Below are positions 44,141-58,073 of a DNA stretch of 64,000 nucleotides, in pieces. Numbering within the stretch: the first letter of the stretch is position 1; every line of letters begins with the position of its first letter. Made by a program: the position numbers and the translations under genes. Source of the DNA: Selaginella tamariscina (lineage: Eukaryota; Streptophyta; Lycopodiopsida; Selaginellales; Selaginellaceae); the NCBI GenBank assembly GCA_003024785.1, contig PUQB01000079.1:610772-674771 (forward strand), in the 5' to 3' direction. The notes under the pieces were generated by a model. The model saw nothing but the letters and a program-made list of their open reading frames with translations, ran no database searches and had not been told where the DNA came from.

Positions 44141-45552
44141 TCATTAGGTTTACCTCAACAAACAACGACCATAATAAAAGTTATTCTTCCCATTATTATT
44201 ATTATTGAATGGATTGTTTTGCTTATAGTGTGACAATAATTTTTGATCCTCTTGCTTATTTATCTTATGCAATACTCAAATTAGAAAGAAAAAAAAAAAA
44301 ACTTAAACTTTTACTTATATGGATTTTACATGACATGTATATATGTAATATTAATTGTATTGTATATTACATATACTACACCACTCACATATAGATTATA
44401 AACATGACTCATATGTGTCTTTTCCCGTTTTATATTACCTCTTAGAGTTTTGTTCCAACACTTGTAACTCCATTATTGTTAACCACAACTCCAATATATG
44501 TGTCTCCTTCGATTGTATAAAGTTCTCGCAAGGGATTTTCTTTTTTTTCCTCCCATTCAAAATGAAAACTCTAGTTTAACTAATTAATATAAAGTTTTCA
44601 ATTCTTTACAAGTAATCTATAAATCAAATGATTATGGGTGGCTCATATAATTCTTGATGTTTATTTTCAAAGTTTATATGTATTGCTTGAGCATTTGCAT
44701 TTATAAATTAAGTTTTCAGAAATTGGACCTGCTAGATTAGACACCCACCCCTTTGCTATTGGACACCCACCTAAATATTAAATAAAAATAAACCTTCACG
44801 GTTATTTTATTTATACATATAATTTATTATAAGTAAACCTTTTGAAATACATATTTTCACTTGGTTTTTAATGTTTTATCTAATCAACTATGTAAACCAG
44901 GCAAAGGCCAATTGGTGTTTATGAAAGAGCCCTTCGTTATGATGATCCAGGTCCACTTGGGTATTTGTCGTCCTTCATCTTCTCCATCACCTTAGCTACA
45001 TGTTCCTAATTGAGTGGATTATACCTCAACTCTTTGTGCAACGAAAACCTATCATGTACAATGTGATAAACTAAAACCCTTTAAATTTGTATTTTGACAA
45101 GACAACCCAAACCTTGTCATCCCAATGAATTGTGGATAATATGTATATGATATATCCATGTCGTCCAAGACACCGTTGTGTTTAGCTTTTCCTTCCCAAG
45201 AACTTACAAATGAGTTGTGTACCCAAGCTTGCACGAAACCCTTCACAAGTTTTGAAGTGCAAATGATCTTAAACTTGCAAGCACTATCATTTGTATTGCA
45301 AAGAAGTTACAAGGGCATGAGATAACTTCTTTCTTCTGAGTGCGAACATTCATGATCAATATTGAGATATCTTCATTTGTGAACTTTCTAAAGTAAAGGA
45401 AATCACCAACAGCACCAACTAACCTGAACTTGTGCCACCCAGAAAACTTGTGCCATTATGTGCATGTAGGGCTAAAATAAATGGATGCAGTACATTTTCC
45501 TTAATAATCTTCTCCTTCATTTCCTTAGACACACTATAAACCGAATACAATC

Positions 45553-45798
45553 ATGGAAACTCAATGTTTTCATGACTCCCCAAGTATTGCCCCCAACAAA
45601 TTGGGTAATCCAATCTCTTCCAATGAGTTAGGAAAAACCTGTAAGATATGCGCGTGCATGAGTTACCTAGGGTTAAGAAAAGCTCTTAATATATATAAGA
45701 TATGGGCGTGCATGAGTTATCCACGCGCGAGTTTTAACAATGTCGTGTGCAATATTTGTATCAAAGATAACATTGATATGCAACCCCAACTTCAATAA
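45553..45798 (+). CDS. Short ORF, 81 residues, copy C
   Basis: Same length as the ORF at 2027-2272 and almost the same sequence, differing near residues 22-25, where A has a copy of the following repeat block. Conservation reflects duplication. Probably not a gene. Confidence 0.15.
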   Translation: METQCFHDSPSIAPNKLGNPISSNELGKTCKICACMSYLGLRKALNIYKIWACMSYPRASFNNVVCNICIKDNIDMQPQLQ

Positions 45799-47186
45799 TT
45801 ATCACATTATGTGATAAATTAGTCTATAGTGTGTTGTGCAAGTAGATTGTTCTTGATAGGACAAGATGTTTTGGTGCAATGCTCTTTCTAAAAGGGTGTA
45901 GCGATGGTGTAAGGAGGATATGTATGCTCGGAAATGTTATAAGCGAAAGGTTATTTAAGAAAGTTTCCAAGAGTTTGATCTTTGTTCTAAGAATTGGACG
46001 TGGTTACCAGTGCTTGAAGATAAACAAGGGGCTCTCTAGCCTATAAGTGCTTTTTATAGTAATCTGCAATTGAATGTTCAGTAATAAATAAAGTAAAATA
46101 TTGAGATATATGCCCACCAAACTTATTAGTATTGGAAGTCAAAAATATTAATCTATATAAAGTCTTTGTAAATCAAAGGAATATAAAATATAATCTAATA
46201 TTGTACACCCTTATGGGATATTTAAAAACTTTAACGCGAGATAAATCTTTTTAAATACCAATATAGCAACTATATATACACTTGTATATAAAGCATACAT
46301 ACACATATAGTTTACGAACATGTTACCAAGAGAATAATTTACCATATTACCAATGAATGTAAGAAACAACAATTATTTCCTTTATTGTAATACTAAGAAC
46401 TTTAAGGGCATGTAATATTTGCATATGTATGAATTAGGGATATTGGATGTCCATGTAGTTGAGGTAAGATTATAACACTTTTAAGAAATGTTGCATATAT
46501 AGATTATCACACGAGAACAATTGGTGGCAGGAGTGTCAATAATGAAGATGATGTAGCAAGGGAAACAAACATAAAAAATTACTCTCTTCATTATTATTAA
46601 TATGTGACAATATATTTTTGTCTTAATTAAATTTATTTTTCTTATGCAATCTCCAAATTAGAAAGAGATTTAAATTTTTTATTTATATAGTTTTATATTA
46701 GTCATGTTATATAATCTATAATTTTTTTTATTATATTTACACTACATATATAAATAATATAAAATAATAGCATATTACATATACTACACCACTCACATAT
46801 AAATTATAAGCATAACTCATATGCGCCTTTAGCTGCTTTAAATTACCTCTTGAGAGTTCTATTGCCACACTTGTAACTCCATTGTCATTGATGTGACCAC
46901 CAATATATGGTCTTCTTGGAATGTATAAAGACATTATCCCTAACCTTTTAAGTTTACTCATGCATAGGCTTAATATTTAATGACACTTAAGTTTAACCTT
47001 AACAACTTAGTTATTATCCTCAATTTGAGATAATTTAAACCCTTAACTCAATTGTTATTATTCTTAATTTAATTTAATGAATTTGCTTTTAGCTCAATTA
47101 TTGTCCCTAACGTAGTGAGTTTATCCATGTATGATTGTACATGGTCATGCATGATCTAACAACATAAAAGTGGCATGTGAATTTAG

Positions 47187-47590
47187 AGTTTAAGATGGCA
47201 CGTGGGTTTAGAATTTAATGGCTATTTGATAAAGTTTAAAATGGCTGTTGATGGAGTGTTGATGACACACGTTTAAGATTTAGGATGGTGTTCAATAAGA
47301 TTTAGTATAGTGTTGAATAAAATTTAAGATAGTGTGAATCTTACAATTTTCACAACATCTATCAATTCTTGTGAATCACACATGTATGTAGGTATGTAAA
47401 ACAACATCAAAGTTTGCAACACTCTATGCTAACACCATGTGTTTATTTAGTCCCTATTAATGGCCAGTTTTAAATCAGATCCAACGCTTATCCTAAATCC
47501 TATCTTAAACGTGTTTCATTGACACCCCTCAACTGTAGTTTTAAACTCTATCCAACGGCCATCCTAAATTCTAACTCACATGGCATTATT
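47187..47590. repeat. Foldback, copy C
   Basis: Left arm about 47187-47330, right arm about 47450-47590. Same structure as 3651-4043, and the arms still pair. Confidence 0.7.
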
Positions 47591-48608
47591 GATACTGTTA
47601 TATCATTCAAGCATGGATTATCCATGATATGGGAATCTTAACACACGGTGATAGTGTTGCAAACTTGGACGTTGTTTAGTATGATTTACATATTTGGGCG
47701 TATTTAGTTACAAGGGAAGATGCATCATGAAGACAATAATTTCCAAGTGTGGTAAATGGATTGGCAAAGGACAACATGGGAATTAATGCCTTCCAAGAGC
47801 TTGAACGAACTAAATGTAGGTGTGGCAACCACCTTTGTGTGAATCTTGGGAGAGTAAACTTTTATAGGAGATGTTATAATATGGTCGATAAATGACTAAT
47901 TGTTTGGGATGAGACATCATAAAGCATACTTTTGAATGGATAATTATGAGAATGATATTAAGGATCTTTTTTATTAGAATTTGAAGGAGTAATATATGAA
48001 TTGCCTAAAAGGCATCAATCTTATCCTTATTGTCATCATTCTACAAACTTTTTTGCATGTGCTCTATATATTTCATAATGAACTTCCATCAACATTGATC
48101 TTATCAACAATGCTTTAGGACTTTTAATATAAATCCCTAACCTAAGCACAAAGAGCTCTATACATCTTGTTCAAAAGTCCGGAGAGTTCTTAATCAAGGC
48201 AATAGTTTTAAATTTTTACATGTGAATTCGTACATTCATTATTCACTATAAAATGCTGCATGCTTCTTAACATACTCTTTCACAAATTAGCTTATAATTA
48301 AAACTTATAAGTAAAACTAGTAAATGCTAATCTCACAGTGTCTTAAATTAGGAGAAATATAATGAAATATAGTAAAAAATTTATTACAAATAGTGAAAAA
48401 CTTCACAACAGTCTTTACATTTTTTCACCAAACGGAGCAACTTAGTTTAGCAAGCCAATATCCTTGCTTAAGAGATACAAAACATATTATACACATTGTT
48501 ATCAATTAAATACTTTCTCATCTTCACACAATTGCTTACATTATCTCTAAATAATTATATAAAGGTGGCAATAGCGAATTCATTAACAAATATAAATATA
48601 GCAATAGG

Positions 48609-48958
48609 ATGAGTCAATTGGAGAAGGTACAATTAGCATTCAAAATGATGGATGATGCAAAAATATGTTTGAACTCGAAAAAGTGTCAGATTGGTAGTAC
48701 TAAGGACACCTTACTAGGACATGTGATTTCAAAGGACGACATTGAGCCAAGTAAAGACAAGGTGAACAAGCTACTCATGTGCCAACTTCGACTTGTGTCA
48801 AGGAGGTACAAAAAGTTTGTAAGGTTGGCAGGATATATAACAGATTTGTGAAGGGATTCACAAAGATGGCATATCCATTGAACCAACTACTTGATAAGGG
48901 AGTGGCATTTCAATAATCCTCTTCATGTCAAACATTGTTTAAGAAGCTCAAATTGTAT
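48609..48958 (+). pseudogene. GyA RT relic, copy C (second part)
   Basis: Starts MSQLEKVQLAFKMMDDAK and shows KKCQIGSTKDTLLGHVIS. The RNase H stretch seen in A and B is not present, and the GC-rich block follows directly. Fossil. Confidence 0.8.
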
Positions 48959-48964
48959 ATCCAT

Positions 48965-51900
48965 TGACCAAGTTCATGTGGATGACAAGAAAAATTTTGG
49001 GCAAATGTTGTCGTCTTCGACATGCACACAGAAGGGAGATTTGACTTGCATCTTGGTTGCCCCTGCTCAGGGGTGTGAAGGTACAACATGACTTGGAACA
49101 CCAACAAATAAGATTTTGCATCAAGAGGGCAGTAAGATCTGTGGCCGCAAGGCAAGTCCGAGCACCTGCACAACGATTCAGAGTGCTAGAACACTTTGCG
49201 CCAGGCAAGCACAAAGGATTGGACAATGGCAAAATAACAGCCTCCTGCACCAGTCCATCATGCTCAGGTTGCGCAAGGTGGGAGCACCCCCACCAAAGCA
49301 AGCACAGCACTGGTAGACTGAGGGTCGCAGGGGGAGCGTCCGAAGCCTGAAATAATACAAACATAGGGCATGAGCACAGGAGGAGCCACCTAGATGCACC
49401 ACAACTGGATGACAACGCCATCTAAGTGGGCCCGAAGTGGACTTGACCAACAACCCCATACAATCCCTGGCCTCAACCAAGAATACCTACAGCCATAGTT
49501 GATCGAAGACATTCCCTAATAGAAGTGAGGCACGAAGTCCCAAGGGTGGGACGCTTGGGACTAGTGGCGGAAGCCTCGGTGGGGAGGGACAAATTGGAAA
49601 GGCCCTACAATTAAGACCAGGGTGGGCTTCACTAGACATTATTAGGGTCACAACGAGTGGTGACGGACAAGCACTACGACATACAGCCGACAATATACAC
49701 GTTGAGTCGAACATCCACCCAGACAAAGTTCAGACCAAGACACCCCAGGGAAAAGTAGCCACCGCGACAGGGAAACCCAAGGAGTGCAGCATGAAGGATG
49801 GCACGGCCGGGAGGAAACTTCCAAACACACGTGTGGCCAACTCACAGGGTCACATGGTCCATGAGGATGGACCGCATGCATGAGGCACGTACTACAAAGG
49901 CAATGATGTCAGGCGGTGCCGTCATTGCGTATCTGGGTGCAGGGTAGTTGCGCCAATCACCTCAGAGGAAGTCGGCAATACCAGAGAAGGAAATGTACAG
50001 TGCAATACTTCAACCACCATAACGACATATTGGACAAAGCAGAATAGGCCAGTAGTTGTACACGAGGTTCGCGTATTCATTGAAGGCTAGGAGAGGAAAG
50101 TGGAAATCGTGTCACCCATGTATTCTAGGTTTAAGGAGTTGATTAGCCGGCCTGACGTTCGGCAAGTCAAAAGACAATTGCGCCTAGACAAATTCTTCGA
50201 CCTTCCATGAGAAGAAGTGGAGAATCCAAGATTCACCAAGAGAGCTAGGCAGTTCATCTAGTCCATAGAATTGGAGGCGGAGAGGGATCCGATTTAGCTT
50301 AGGAAGTAGCATAGCATTCCACATAATGTTCAATGAGCTAGCAATGATATTCCGACTATTGGAGGACGGCCTCGTAGTAGGAGAATTATCGGAGACGGAG
50401 CCGCATAGGTCCGCCACCACAGGAACGAGGCATTAGAGGACATACAAAAAGAGAGGAAGTGGTTGAGTTTGTAGCACTAGTGGCCTTCATGTTCATAGGA
50501 AGTATGAGGAGACAAATCACTAGGCGGTTGGCAAACTAACTAGCAGGATCTATGGAGTTCGAGCTGGGTCTGAGCGGAAGCTTTCCAAGGCCGGCCATAT
50601 TGGTATCATGACCCCGTTTTATTTGCCGAACTATGACTTCCATACCGGCACAGCTCTAGACAGGGGAGGGAGAGCGAATTGGAACAAGTCATGCAACCAA
50701 AGGGTACAACCAGAACCTCCGAAGTTGCCAGAGAAGTAGGCAAGGGACAACCCTCTCCTGACTAGCAACCACCTAGGCACTGGACAATAGAACCCATATG
50801 AGCGGTACCTCTGGTAGTGGGACCCTTGTTACTGTTGGAATTCCCATCAGAGATACCCGGACAACCTACTGGGCCAGACAAGGAGATGGAGGGCAAGTCC
50901 GAAGAAGAGTCAAAGAGATACCTACTAGCATTTCCATGCCAATGGTTGGTGGGCCTCATCGGCTTACCTCAAGCTTGTAGAGGTCATCGACCAACTAAAG
51001 AAAGCAATGGTGGTGTATAACGACCTTAACCTCCCAGCCATGGTAATAGAACATGATACCATAATAACTAAACTCACAGAATGACGGCATGCTGCACATG
51101 AGGAAGCCAAAGAAGCTATGGAACTACTTTGCCAAGGATCCCTATAGTGTAAGGTAGTTGAAAAGAGAAGGATGCCGGGGAACTCTGGGGCAAGTTAGCA
51201 ACAAAATTGATCATTTACAAGGTGAATACGATACCCTCCATAGGCACTTGGACCACCACTAGCACGCCCACAACCAGGTCATAGCAGAGAAAAAACTGCT
51301 AACTCACGAACTCAGGACTCGAATTGAGAAAAGGAGTAGGGAATTTGAGGAAGCCCGAGAAAATTGGCGGTGGTCAGGGAGGAGTTGCACCAGCACACAG
51401 CTCAATGCATAGTAACAAAAACCACAATTGCAGCCAGCCAAGAGGAACCCCCACCCGGAGGGCTAGGGGAAAGTCACATTATGGCCAAGAGTAGGGAGGG
51501 AGCATAGCTCACCCAAAGATTAGGAATCACCCGGACCACTACCACTAAGTTAAAAGAGCACACCCATCGACAAGCCCAACTGCTCGCAGCAAGGGAGTAA
51601 GAGCTACATCGCAGCAAGAGGCAGGGTTTTAGACGGAGCTACGAAAGGCTGCCAAGCTGTAGGATGTGACAATCACCACCCTGAAGCAAAAGCTAGCCAC
51701 AGTGGAGAGCGAAGCCGCTACCTACTGCAACCACTCTGACATGACCTAGGGTAAGGGAGTGCATGGCCCAAGGATGTGCCAATGACTAAGTCTGGGCATC
51801 TAGTTGATGGTGGTTTGACCACCGTCAAACCGCTAGCTGGTGCAAACAAGCAAAGGACGGAGCAACCGAGTGGTGAGAGTACAGCAAGTATGGACTAACA

Positions 51901-52480
51901 TCGATAGCTATCAGGCAGTGCTTAACCCAAGCGTAGATCCGATCGTCCGAATCAACTACCAAGGTACTCGGGATAGCACGTGTGAGGGAGCTGCATAAAT
52001 GCTACATGCAGGACATTGGCACATGGCAGCCGACCAATGAGAGCATGCCACATGTACCTAAGGTCTAGCACTAACTAACCCACTATATAAGCAGGAAGGC
52101 TTGTAGTGGGTCGGGGTCCTTCTAGTTTGTCTTATTCTTTGTATTTGCTCCACCTTCTATGGGGCAGCTTTGTACTCGGACATGCAATATGTGTATATTT
52201 ACTTTCTGTCCATCACCTTCTCCGGGTATTCTCCTCTTGCCTTGCTCCTAGTCCGACAACATATAGTCATGCAAAGAGGAAACACTACGCCTAGGAGAGG
52301 TCCTCCTCACCTGTACATGAACCCTCTCGGCAATTGGGTAGAGGCCATCTCAGCACCTTCCAGTGGTTCGAGGTAAGCCAACTCACCAAGGCGGACCCTC
52401 TGGATTGGATGCTACTACAATGTCTTGGCAACCACCGAGACTTCATAGAACCACCACATTTGGCTTGCAGAGTCCTCGAC
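48965..52480 (+). mobile_element. GC-rich block (GCB), copy C
   Basis: Counterpart of 9805-13390 and 33100-36610, closer to B. It holds the same relics and the TATA hairpin near 52075-52115. Its left edge, just after TATCCATTGAC, may be nearer the original left border because no MITE interrupts it. Confidence 0.5.
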
Positions 52481-52650
52481 AACCAACAATCGACAAGTTA
52501 TTACCCTTCAGCTAATGGATTATTGACGCAAATGAATGAAGTGTTCTACAACATATTAACTAAGCTTGCAGTGGATTGTAAGAAGGATTGGGACAAGTGG
52601 TTGCCATTAGCACTTTGGACTTTTAGGACAACACACAAATTGCAACCAGG
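52481..52650 (+). pseudogene. GyA integrase relic, copy C, part left of GyB
   Basis: Legible in one frame: QQSTSYYPSANGLLTQMNEV then KLAVDCKKDWDKWLPLA and TFRTTHK. The YYP-x-ANG motif is the end of the integrase catalytic core. Interrupted at 52650 by GyB-2; continues at 59353. Fossil. Confidence 0.8.
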
Positions 52651-53229
52651 TGTCAAGCCACGATCTAGGAATAAGGAAGTGAGCAGGATTCCGAGAATAA
52701 GGAAGCTTGACTCAGAAGCAGGACAGGGAGCAGGACAGGAACTGGAACAGGACAGGAACTAGAAACCAGGAACAAGACAAGAGCAGGAGGCAAGGAGCAA
52801 GACAAGACAAGATTGATTGTAGAAAACTGGTGTTGATAGTAATTGATTGTACAACAATTAGGTCGGAGCTTTTATGATCACAACTCCAAGAGCTAATCTG
52901 GTCATGAGCCTAATTTAGTCATGAGCTAAAAATGGTGACCCTTATCCTCTAGGCATATCCTATAGCATATCCTATAGGCATATCCTATAGGAATATCCTA
53001 TAGGTATATCCTATAGGAATATCCTGCAGGCATATCTTGTAGGTATATCCTATAGGCATATCCTGTAACCCGTATCCTGTATCCTGTATTTTGTATCCAA
53101 AATTCTGCATCCTATATTTTGTATCCAAAATCCTGCATCCTGCATCCTGTATCGGGTCGTGATAGCACCTCCTCCTAAGGACGAGTTCCACGAGTCTTGG
53201 GACCGGGTTTAGCAGGATAATGCCGATGA

Positions 53230-53380
53230 AAGCCAACAACCTTGGAAGAAGCATTGAGTAAGTTGGATGTAGGTTCCCAAGTGCGATCGATAGGCAAATA
53301 ACCTTTCCAATCCACCAAGTATTGAAGTTAGCGGCATGAAGACGAGAATCAAGAATGGCTGCAACTTCGTACTCAGGTTC
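53230..53380 (-). pseudogene. GyB-2 chromodomain relic
   Basis: In one minus-strand frame the C-terminal part reads VKLHPVFHTSLLDPYHPSS, then a proline-rich linker, then EPEYEVAAILDSR, the start of a chromodomain. This placement after integrase identifies the chromovirus clade. Fossil. Confidence 0.75.
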
Positions 53381-53642
53381 ATCATTAATGACCACAGGAG
53401 GGGGAGGAGAAGAAGCACGACCAGGAAGAGAAGAAGGATGATACGGATCCAACAAAGAGGTGTGAAACACAGGATGAAGTTTCACCATAGATGGTAACTC
53501 GAATCGAAAAGTGATAGGATTGACCTCCGCCGCAATCCTGTGAGGGCCCATCATTAAAATCCAACTTAGAAGAAGGTCTATTGGTGCAAATATGTCGACA
53601 AAGAAGCCACATGAGATCACCAATCATGTATGCAGGTGCCGG

Positions 53643-54400
53643 CTAATGATGAGCATCAGCATGATGCTTGTACCGTTCCTGTGCCTGCTGAAGATGAACC
53701 CGGAGATCATTTTGTACCTGACGAAGATGCTGGAGACGATCCTGTATTGTAGGAGCGGAAGAAGGAGAAGCAGAAGGAGCAAAATCAAAATGTGGATGAT
53801 AGCCTGTAAGAGCAAAGAATAGTGTCTGGCCTGTAGATGCGTGAATGGAGTTGTTGTAGGCAAACTCCGCCATTGGAAGAAGGTCTAACCAGTTGTCCTG
53901 TTGATAACTGATGAAGCAGCAAAGATATTGCTCCAAGGTCTGAATTGTGCATTCTGACTGCCCATTAGTTTTGGATGATATCTGAAGAAAGGTCCGCCTT
54001 AACCTGTAGACTTCGGAGAAGTTCTCGTCAGAACTTGAACATGAATGTGGGCCTCGATCAGAAACAATGCTCTCAGGAAGACCATGGTGTCGGAATACTT
54101 CGCGGATCACCAACTCAACAGTTGTTCGGCCTGTAGCAGTCTTGTTACATGGTAAGAAATGAGCCTGCTTGGTGAAACGGTTAACCACCACAAGAACTGC
54201 ATCAAATCCACGAGAAGGAGGAGATCTGTGAGGAAATCCATAGAAATGGATCTCCAAGGAGCAGAAGGAATAGGAAAAGGTCAAAGAAGACCAAAGGGCG
54301 CGTGACGAGGCATCTTCGACCTATTGCAGGTGTCACAATTCTATACAAACTTGTCCACGAAACCTCGCAACCCAGCCACCAATAGTTGCGAGTCACCTAC
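53643..54400 (-). pseudogene. GyB-2 integrase relic
   Basis: Minus-strand traces with [66 protein letters not shown] and ALTGYHPHFDF. These are the catalytic-core blocks of a Gypsy integrase in order. Fossil. Confidence 0.85.
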
Positions 54401-54670
54401 TCAACTGTCTTGGCCACACCAAAATGTCTTGTAGCTGGGGTATCATGACAATCCTGTACCACACAGTCCTACAAACACCAACAGGAACGTACAGGAGACC
54501 TTCCCGGTACAGGAGTCCGTCCTGTATGGCAAACAACTTGTAGTCTATACGGGAACTGAGGAAGAGGAACTTGCGATGTCAAAATTAATGTGTGAAAACA
54601 CATTCCTTGCCAAGTCGTCTGTAGCCAACTGCAAATGGATGTCCTGTAGGAGTGTGGAATCTGCTGGAGC

Positions 54671-55140
54671 CTATAACTTATAGTGATGCAAGCCGAAGTT
54701 GATCAGGACCCAACACACTTGCTTTTGACAGTCGTATGCAGGATCTCCCTGGGTCGGTGCAAGGTAAGAGCGCCTACACAATGCATCTGCCTTGCATTCC
54801 GAAAACCAGGCATGTAGATGATGACAAATCAAAACGTGATAGGAACTTCGCCCACCTAGCCTATCACCGACTGAAACTTGAGCCGTTTGAAAATACTCTA
54901 GGTTCTTGTGATCCGTAAGAACTTGTACAGGATGCGCAGCACCTTCTAGGAAATGCTGCCACTCCTCGAACGAATCCACAATGGCCTTGAGTTCCTTATT
55001 ATGAATCTCGTAATTGATCTCTGTTGAAAGGAACTTACAAGAGTGAAAAGCTACAAGGAAGCAACTTGTCTTCTCTCAACTTGAGATAGGACAGATCCTA
55101 TTGCAAAATCCGAGGCATTTGCTTCAACGAAGAAGGGACG
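54671..55140 (-). pseudogene. GyB-2 RNase H relic
   Basis: Minus strand: [19 protein letters not shown], the end block of Gypsy RNase H (54860-54920), then KADALCRRSY-like tether sequence. Fossil. Confidence 0.75.
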
Positions 55141-55319
55141 AGAAACATCAGATGTGCTAAAATTGGAGTTGTCGTGAAGGCATCTTGAGTGTTGTGAATG
55201 CATGTTCCGCTTGTCGGACCAAAGAACACTCCTGTGCACTTGGTGAGTTCTGTGAGTGGAAGTACACGCTTGGAGAATCCTGTATGAAATGCCTGTAGAA
55301 GTTTGCAAAGCCAAGGAAA

Positions 55320-56070
55320 CATTGTACGTCTTGTACAGACTTGGGCCTCTCCCACTCCATGATAGTCTTCACCTTGTGCATATCCATGGAAAGCCAGCAA
55401 GAGAGACGATGTAGCCCAAGAACTCACAGTCCCTGTCAAAGAAACACTTCTCCAACTTCGCATACAAGCCATGCTCGTGAAGCCTCTATAGGACTAGTCG
55501 TACATGCTTGTCATGAGCTGCCTGGTCCTTGGAGAAAATCAAAATGTCATTGAGGTAGATTATCACAAACTGTCCAAGAAGTCACAAAATGTCTTCACCA
55601 TGTGTTGAAACACGGTGGGGCATTGGTAAGTCCAAAGGCATCACCGTGTACTCGAAGTGTCCATACCTTGTACGAAAGGCAGTCTTCCACTCATCGCCTA
55701 CAAATCGTACAAGATTGTAAGCCCCTTAAGTTGATCTTCGTGAACACCTTTGCTCCTCGCAGCCTCGAGAAGTTCCGGGATCAATGGCAATGGGTACCGA
55801 TTCCGAATGGTGACTTGATTCAAACCCTTGTAGTCCACAACCAAATAAACTCCCATCTTTCTTCTTGACAAAGAAGATAGGTGCTCCTAGGGGACTTTGA
55901 GTGACGAATGAAGTGATGCCAAGTTTTCCTCGATGTACTGACGAAGAACTCCAATTCTGTAGTGACAGTGCATAAATCGGTCCGAACGGTGGAGTCTTTC
56001 CTTCCACAAGATCGATAGGACAGTCGTAGGACCTGTGAACAGGAAGAACTGCAGCCTTGTGCTTGTCAAA
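55320..56070 (-). pseudogene. GyB-2 reverse transcriptase relic
   Basis: Minus strand: [14 protein letters not shown] near 55965-56007, [16 protein letters not shown], and the connection stretch [18 protein letters not shown] near 55275-55330. Fossil. Confidence 0.8.
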
Positions 56071-56152
56071 AACGTCCTGAAAGGAGTGATACTTGGATGG
56101 AGGAAGAAGAAGGAGAAGAAGAAGGAACAGAGAAGAATTGAAAAACAGGGAG

Positions 56153-56650
56153 TCAGAATACAGGAAAGGTAGAAGAGGACGTAGGAGTTACTTGAAAGGC
56201 AAAAAGATGAAAAGGAGCAGGATCAGTGGCAAGTTCATGCATGGTAGTGGTAAGAACTCGGAGAGGAGAAGGAGGGAGCTGTGACTGAAAAAGAGGAAGG
56301 ATCTTGGGGGTGGAACAGAAGCAGAGTAACGAAAAGAGGCAGGATTGGGAAAACATGTGTGGATGTTGACAAGTGTACAGGATTGGAAGAATCCTGTACA
56401 AAGTCCGTGGATGCACAGGAGTGAGGAGAGCCTGTGAGTGTGCTGACGAACCAACAGGAGGTGGATCCTGTTGAGGAGGAACCTTCGACACTGATACAGG
56501 ATTGGAAGAACCCTGTACAGGAATCCGCAAACTTACAGGAGTGGAGAGAGCCTGCGGATGTGCTGAGGAACTGACATGAGGTGAATCCTGTCGAGGAGTC
56601 TTCAACACTGATACAGGAACAGGCACGGTCAATCCTGTAGCTTGTACTGC
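56153..56650 (-). pseudogene. GyB-2 P/S-rich linker
   Basis: Same repeated PHVSSSAHPQALSTPV / PPVGSSAHSQALLTPV modules as in GyB-1, here in a 202-residue open stretch that reaches into the protease end. Confidence 0.65.
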
Positions 56651-56651
56651 C

Positions 56652-57113
56652 TCAGACACTAAGGATGTATCCTGCACACAGGAAGGTACAGGATTGATCC
56701 TGCTGCGGAGAGGAAAACGTGAGCGTCCTAGACCTCCAGTCGATCTGCGGATTTGCAACAACGAACCATGGCATGCCCAAAATGATGGGAGTCGACCGAG
56801 TCTTGATCAAGTTGAAGGAAATCGAACAGTTGAATGCGCCATGACTGCAAGAGAGAGGTTTGGTAGCATGGGTAACTGCGCCAGAAGCAATCAGACCATC
56901 GGCCACCTCTACAGGAACTGCACACTTCAACTTCACCACCGAAATGCCATGTTGAGTTGCAAAAGTGTCATCCATGAAGCATGCATTTGCACCAGTGTCT
57001 AACAGGGCAAACTCCTTGAGCTCTCGATTATTGAGACGAATGTGTACAGGAAACTTGAGTGATGGAATGGTATGAGCAGCACCAATGGAGCCTGCACCTA
57101 CGTCCAACTTCAC
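56652..57113 (-). pseudogene. GyB-2 aspartic protease relic
   Basis: One open minus-strand stretch of 153 residues with PVHIRLNNRELKEFALLDTG (active site DTG) and ILGMPWFVVANPQIDW at its end, the usual block of chromovirus proteases. Fossil. Confidence 0.85.
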
Positions 57114-58073
57114 GGCTCCTAGACGAAGTGGACATTGAAGTTTTCCGACTGAACTTCAGCTTCAACTTTACGCGTCTTGAACTTCCTGGCTTTAATAGGA
57201 CATTTGCCACCTTGTGTCCTACTTCACCACAATACAAGCATAGGTTCTCACTGCAGCGACATTGCTTCTCAGCAGCAGAAAGTGAGCCACACTTGGATTT
57301 TTCAACTTCCATAGGAACGACTCCAGAAGATGTTGCAGGAACATGCCACAGCTGTAGGATTGACTTGCAAGAACTGATGACGGATTTTTCCTGAAGATGC
57401 TCAACAAACGGTTGTGCAGCGAACGGCCTATTACATGATCTCCGCTAATGTTTGGGCATCCGGTAACGTAAGGAGAAGGTCCTTCACGTCATCCCTCAAC
57501 CCAAAACGGAAGTGTTCGATCAATGTAGTTCGTCCCATGGAATGTTCGTGCAAAGTTGTTGAAATTCAGATGCATAAACGAAGCTGTCGGGATCCTTGTG
57601 TAACTTCGTGCATGCGGAACACTATTTATCGGATCTCCAAAACAGGCTTCAAAGGTAGCCACAAAACCTTCAAAGTCTTCCATCAATGGGTCGTCACGCT
57701 CCAGCAAGGGGCAACCCAAGCCCGTGGAGATCCACTTAGTAAGGATGCCAAAAGGCCAACCTTTTGTGCATTAGTCGAGTAGCGGCATGGTTACATGCGG
57801 ATCAAGAACCGGATCTGATTCAGAAAACCTTAGAAATCGGCACGATTGCCATTAAACTTTTTCAACATGCTGATCTTCGACTCCGAAGAAGAGTTTGGTG
57901 GAGAGGAACCACAGATGCTTGAGAGAGAGCCTACGCAGCAGCCTTGGAGGATGCATCAGCAACTGCATGTGCCGCATTGGTGGAACTTGTAGATTAGTGA
58001 CCACTTGGCACAAAGTGGCCAGCTCATGAAGCAACATTTGGTGCTCGTGTTGAAAGTGCTCAAAATCAGCCAT
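57028..58073 (-). pseudogene. GyB-2 gag relic with zinc knuckle
   Basis: The minus-strand N-terminal stretch begins MADFEHFQHEHQMLLHELA (58073 downward). A central part has FEGFVATFEACFGDP (57489-57719). The zinc knuckle CLYCGEVGHKVA lies near 57205-57240. Fossil. Confidence 0.75.

Larger units (their letters stand above)
44140..48608. other. 4.5 kb AT-rich insert, copy C
   Basis: Counterpart of 560-5055. It contains the direct-repeat pair (about 44228-44525 and 46600-46930), the minus-strand relic (45052-45246) and the foldback (47187-47590). Non-coding otherwise. Confidence 0.7.
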
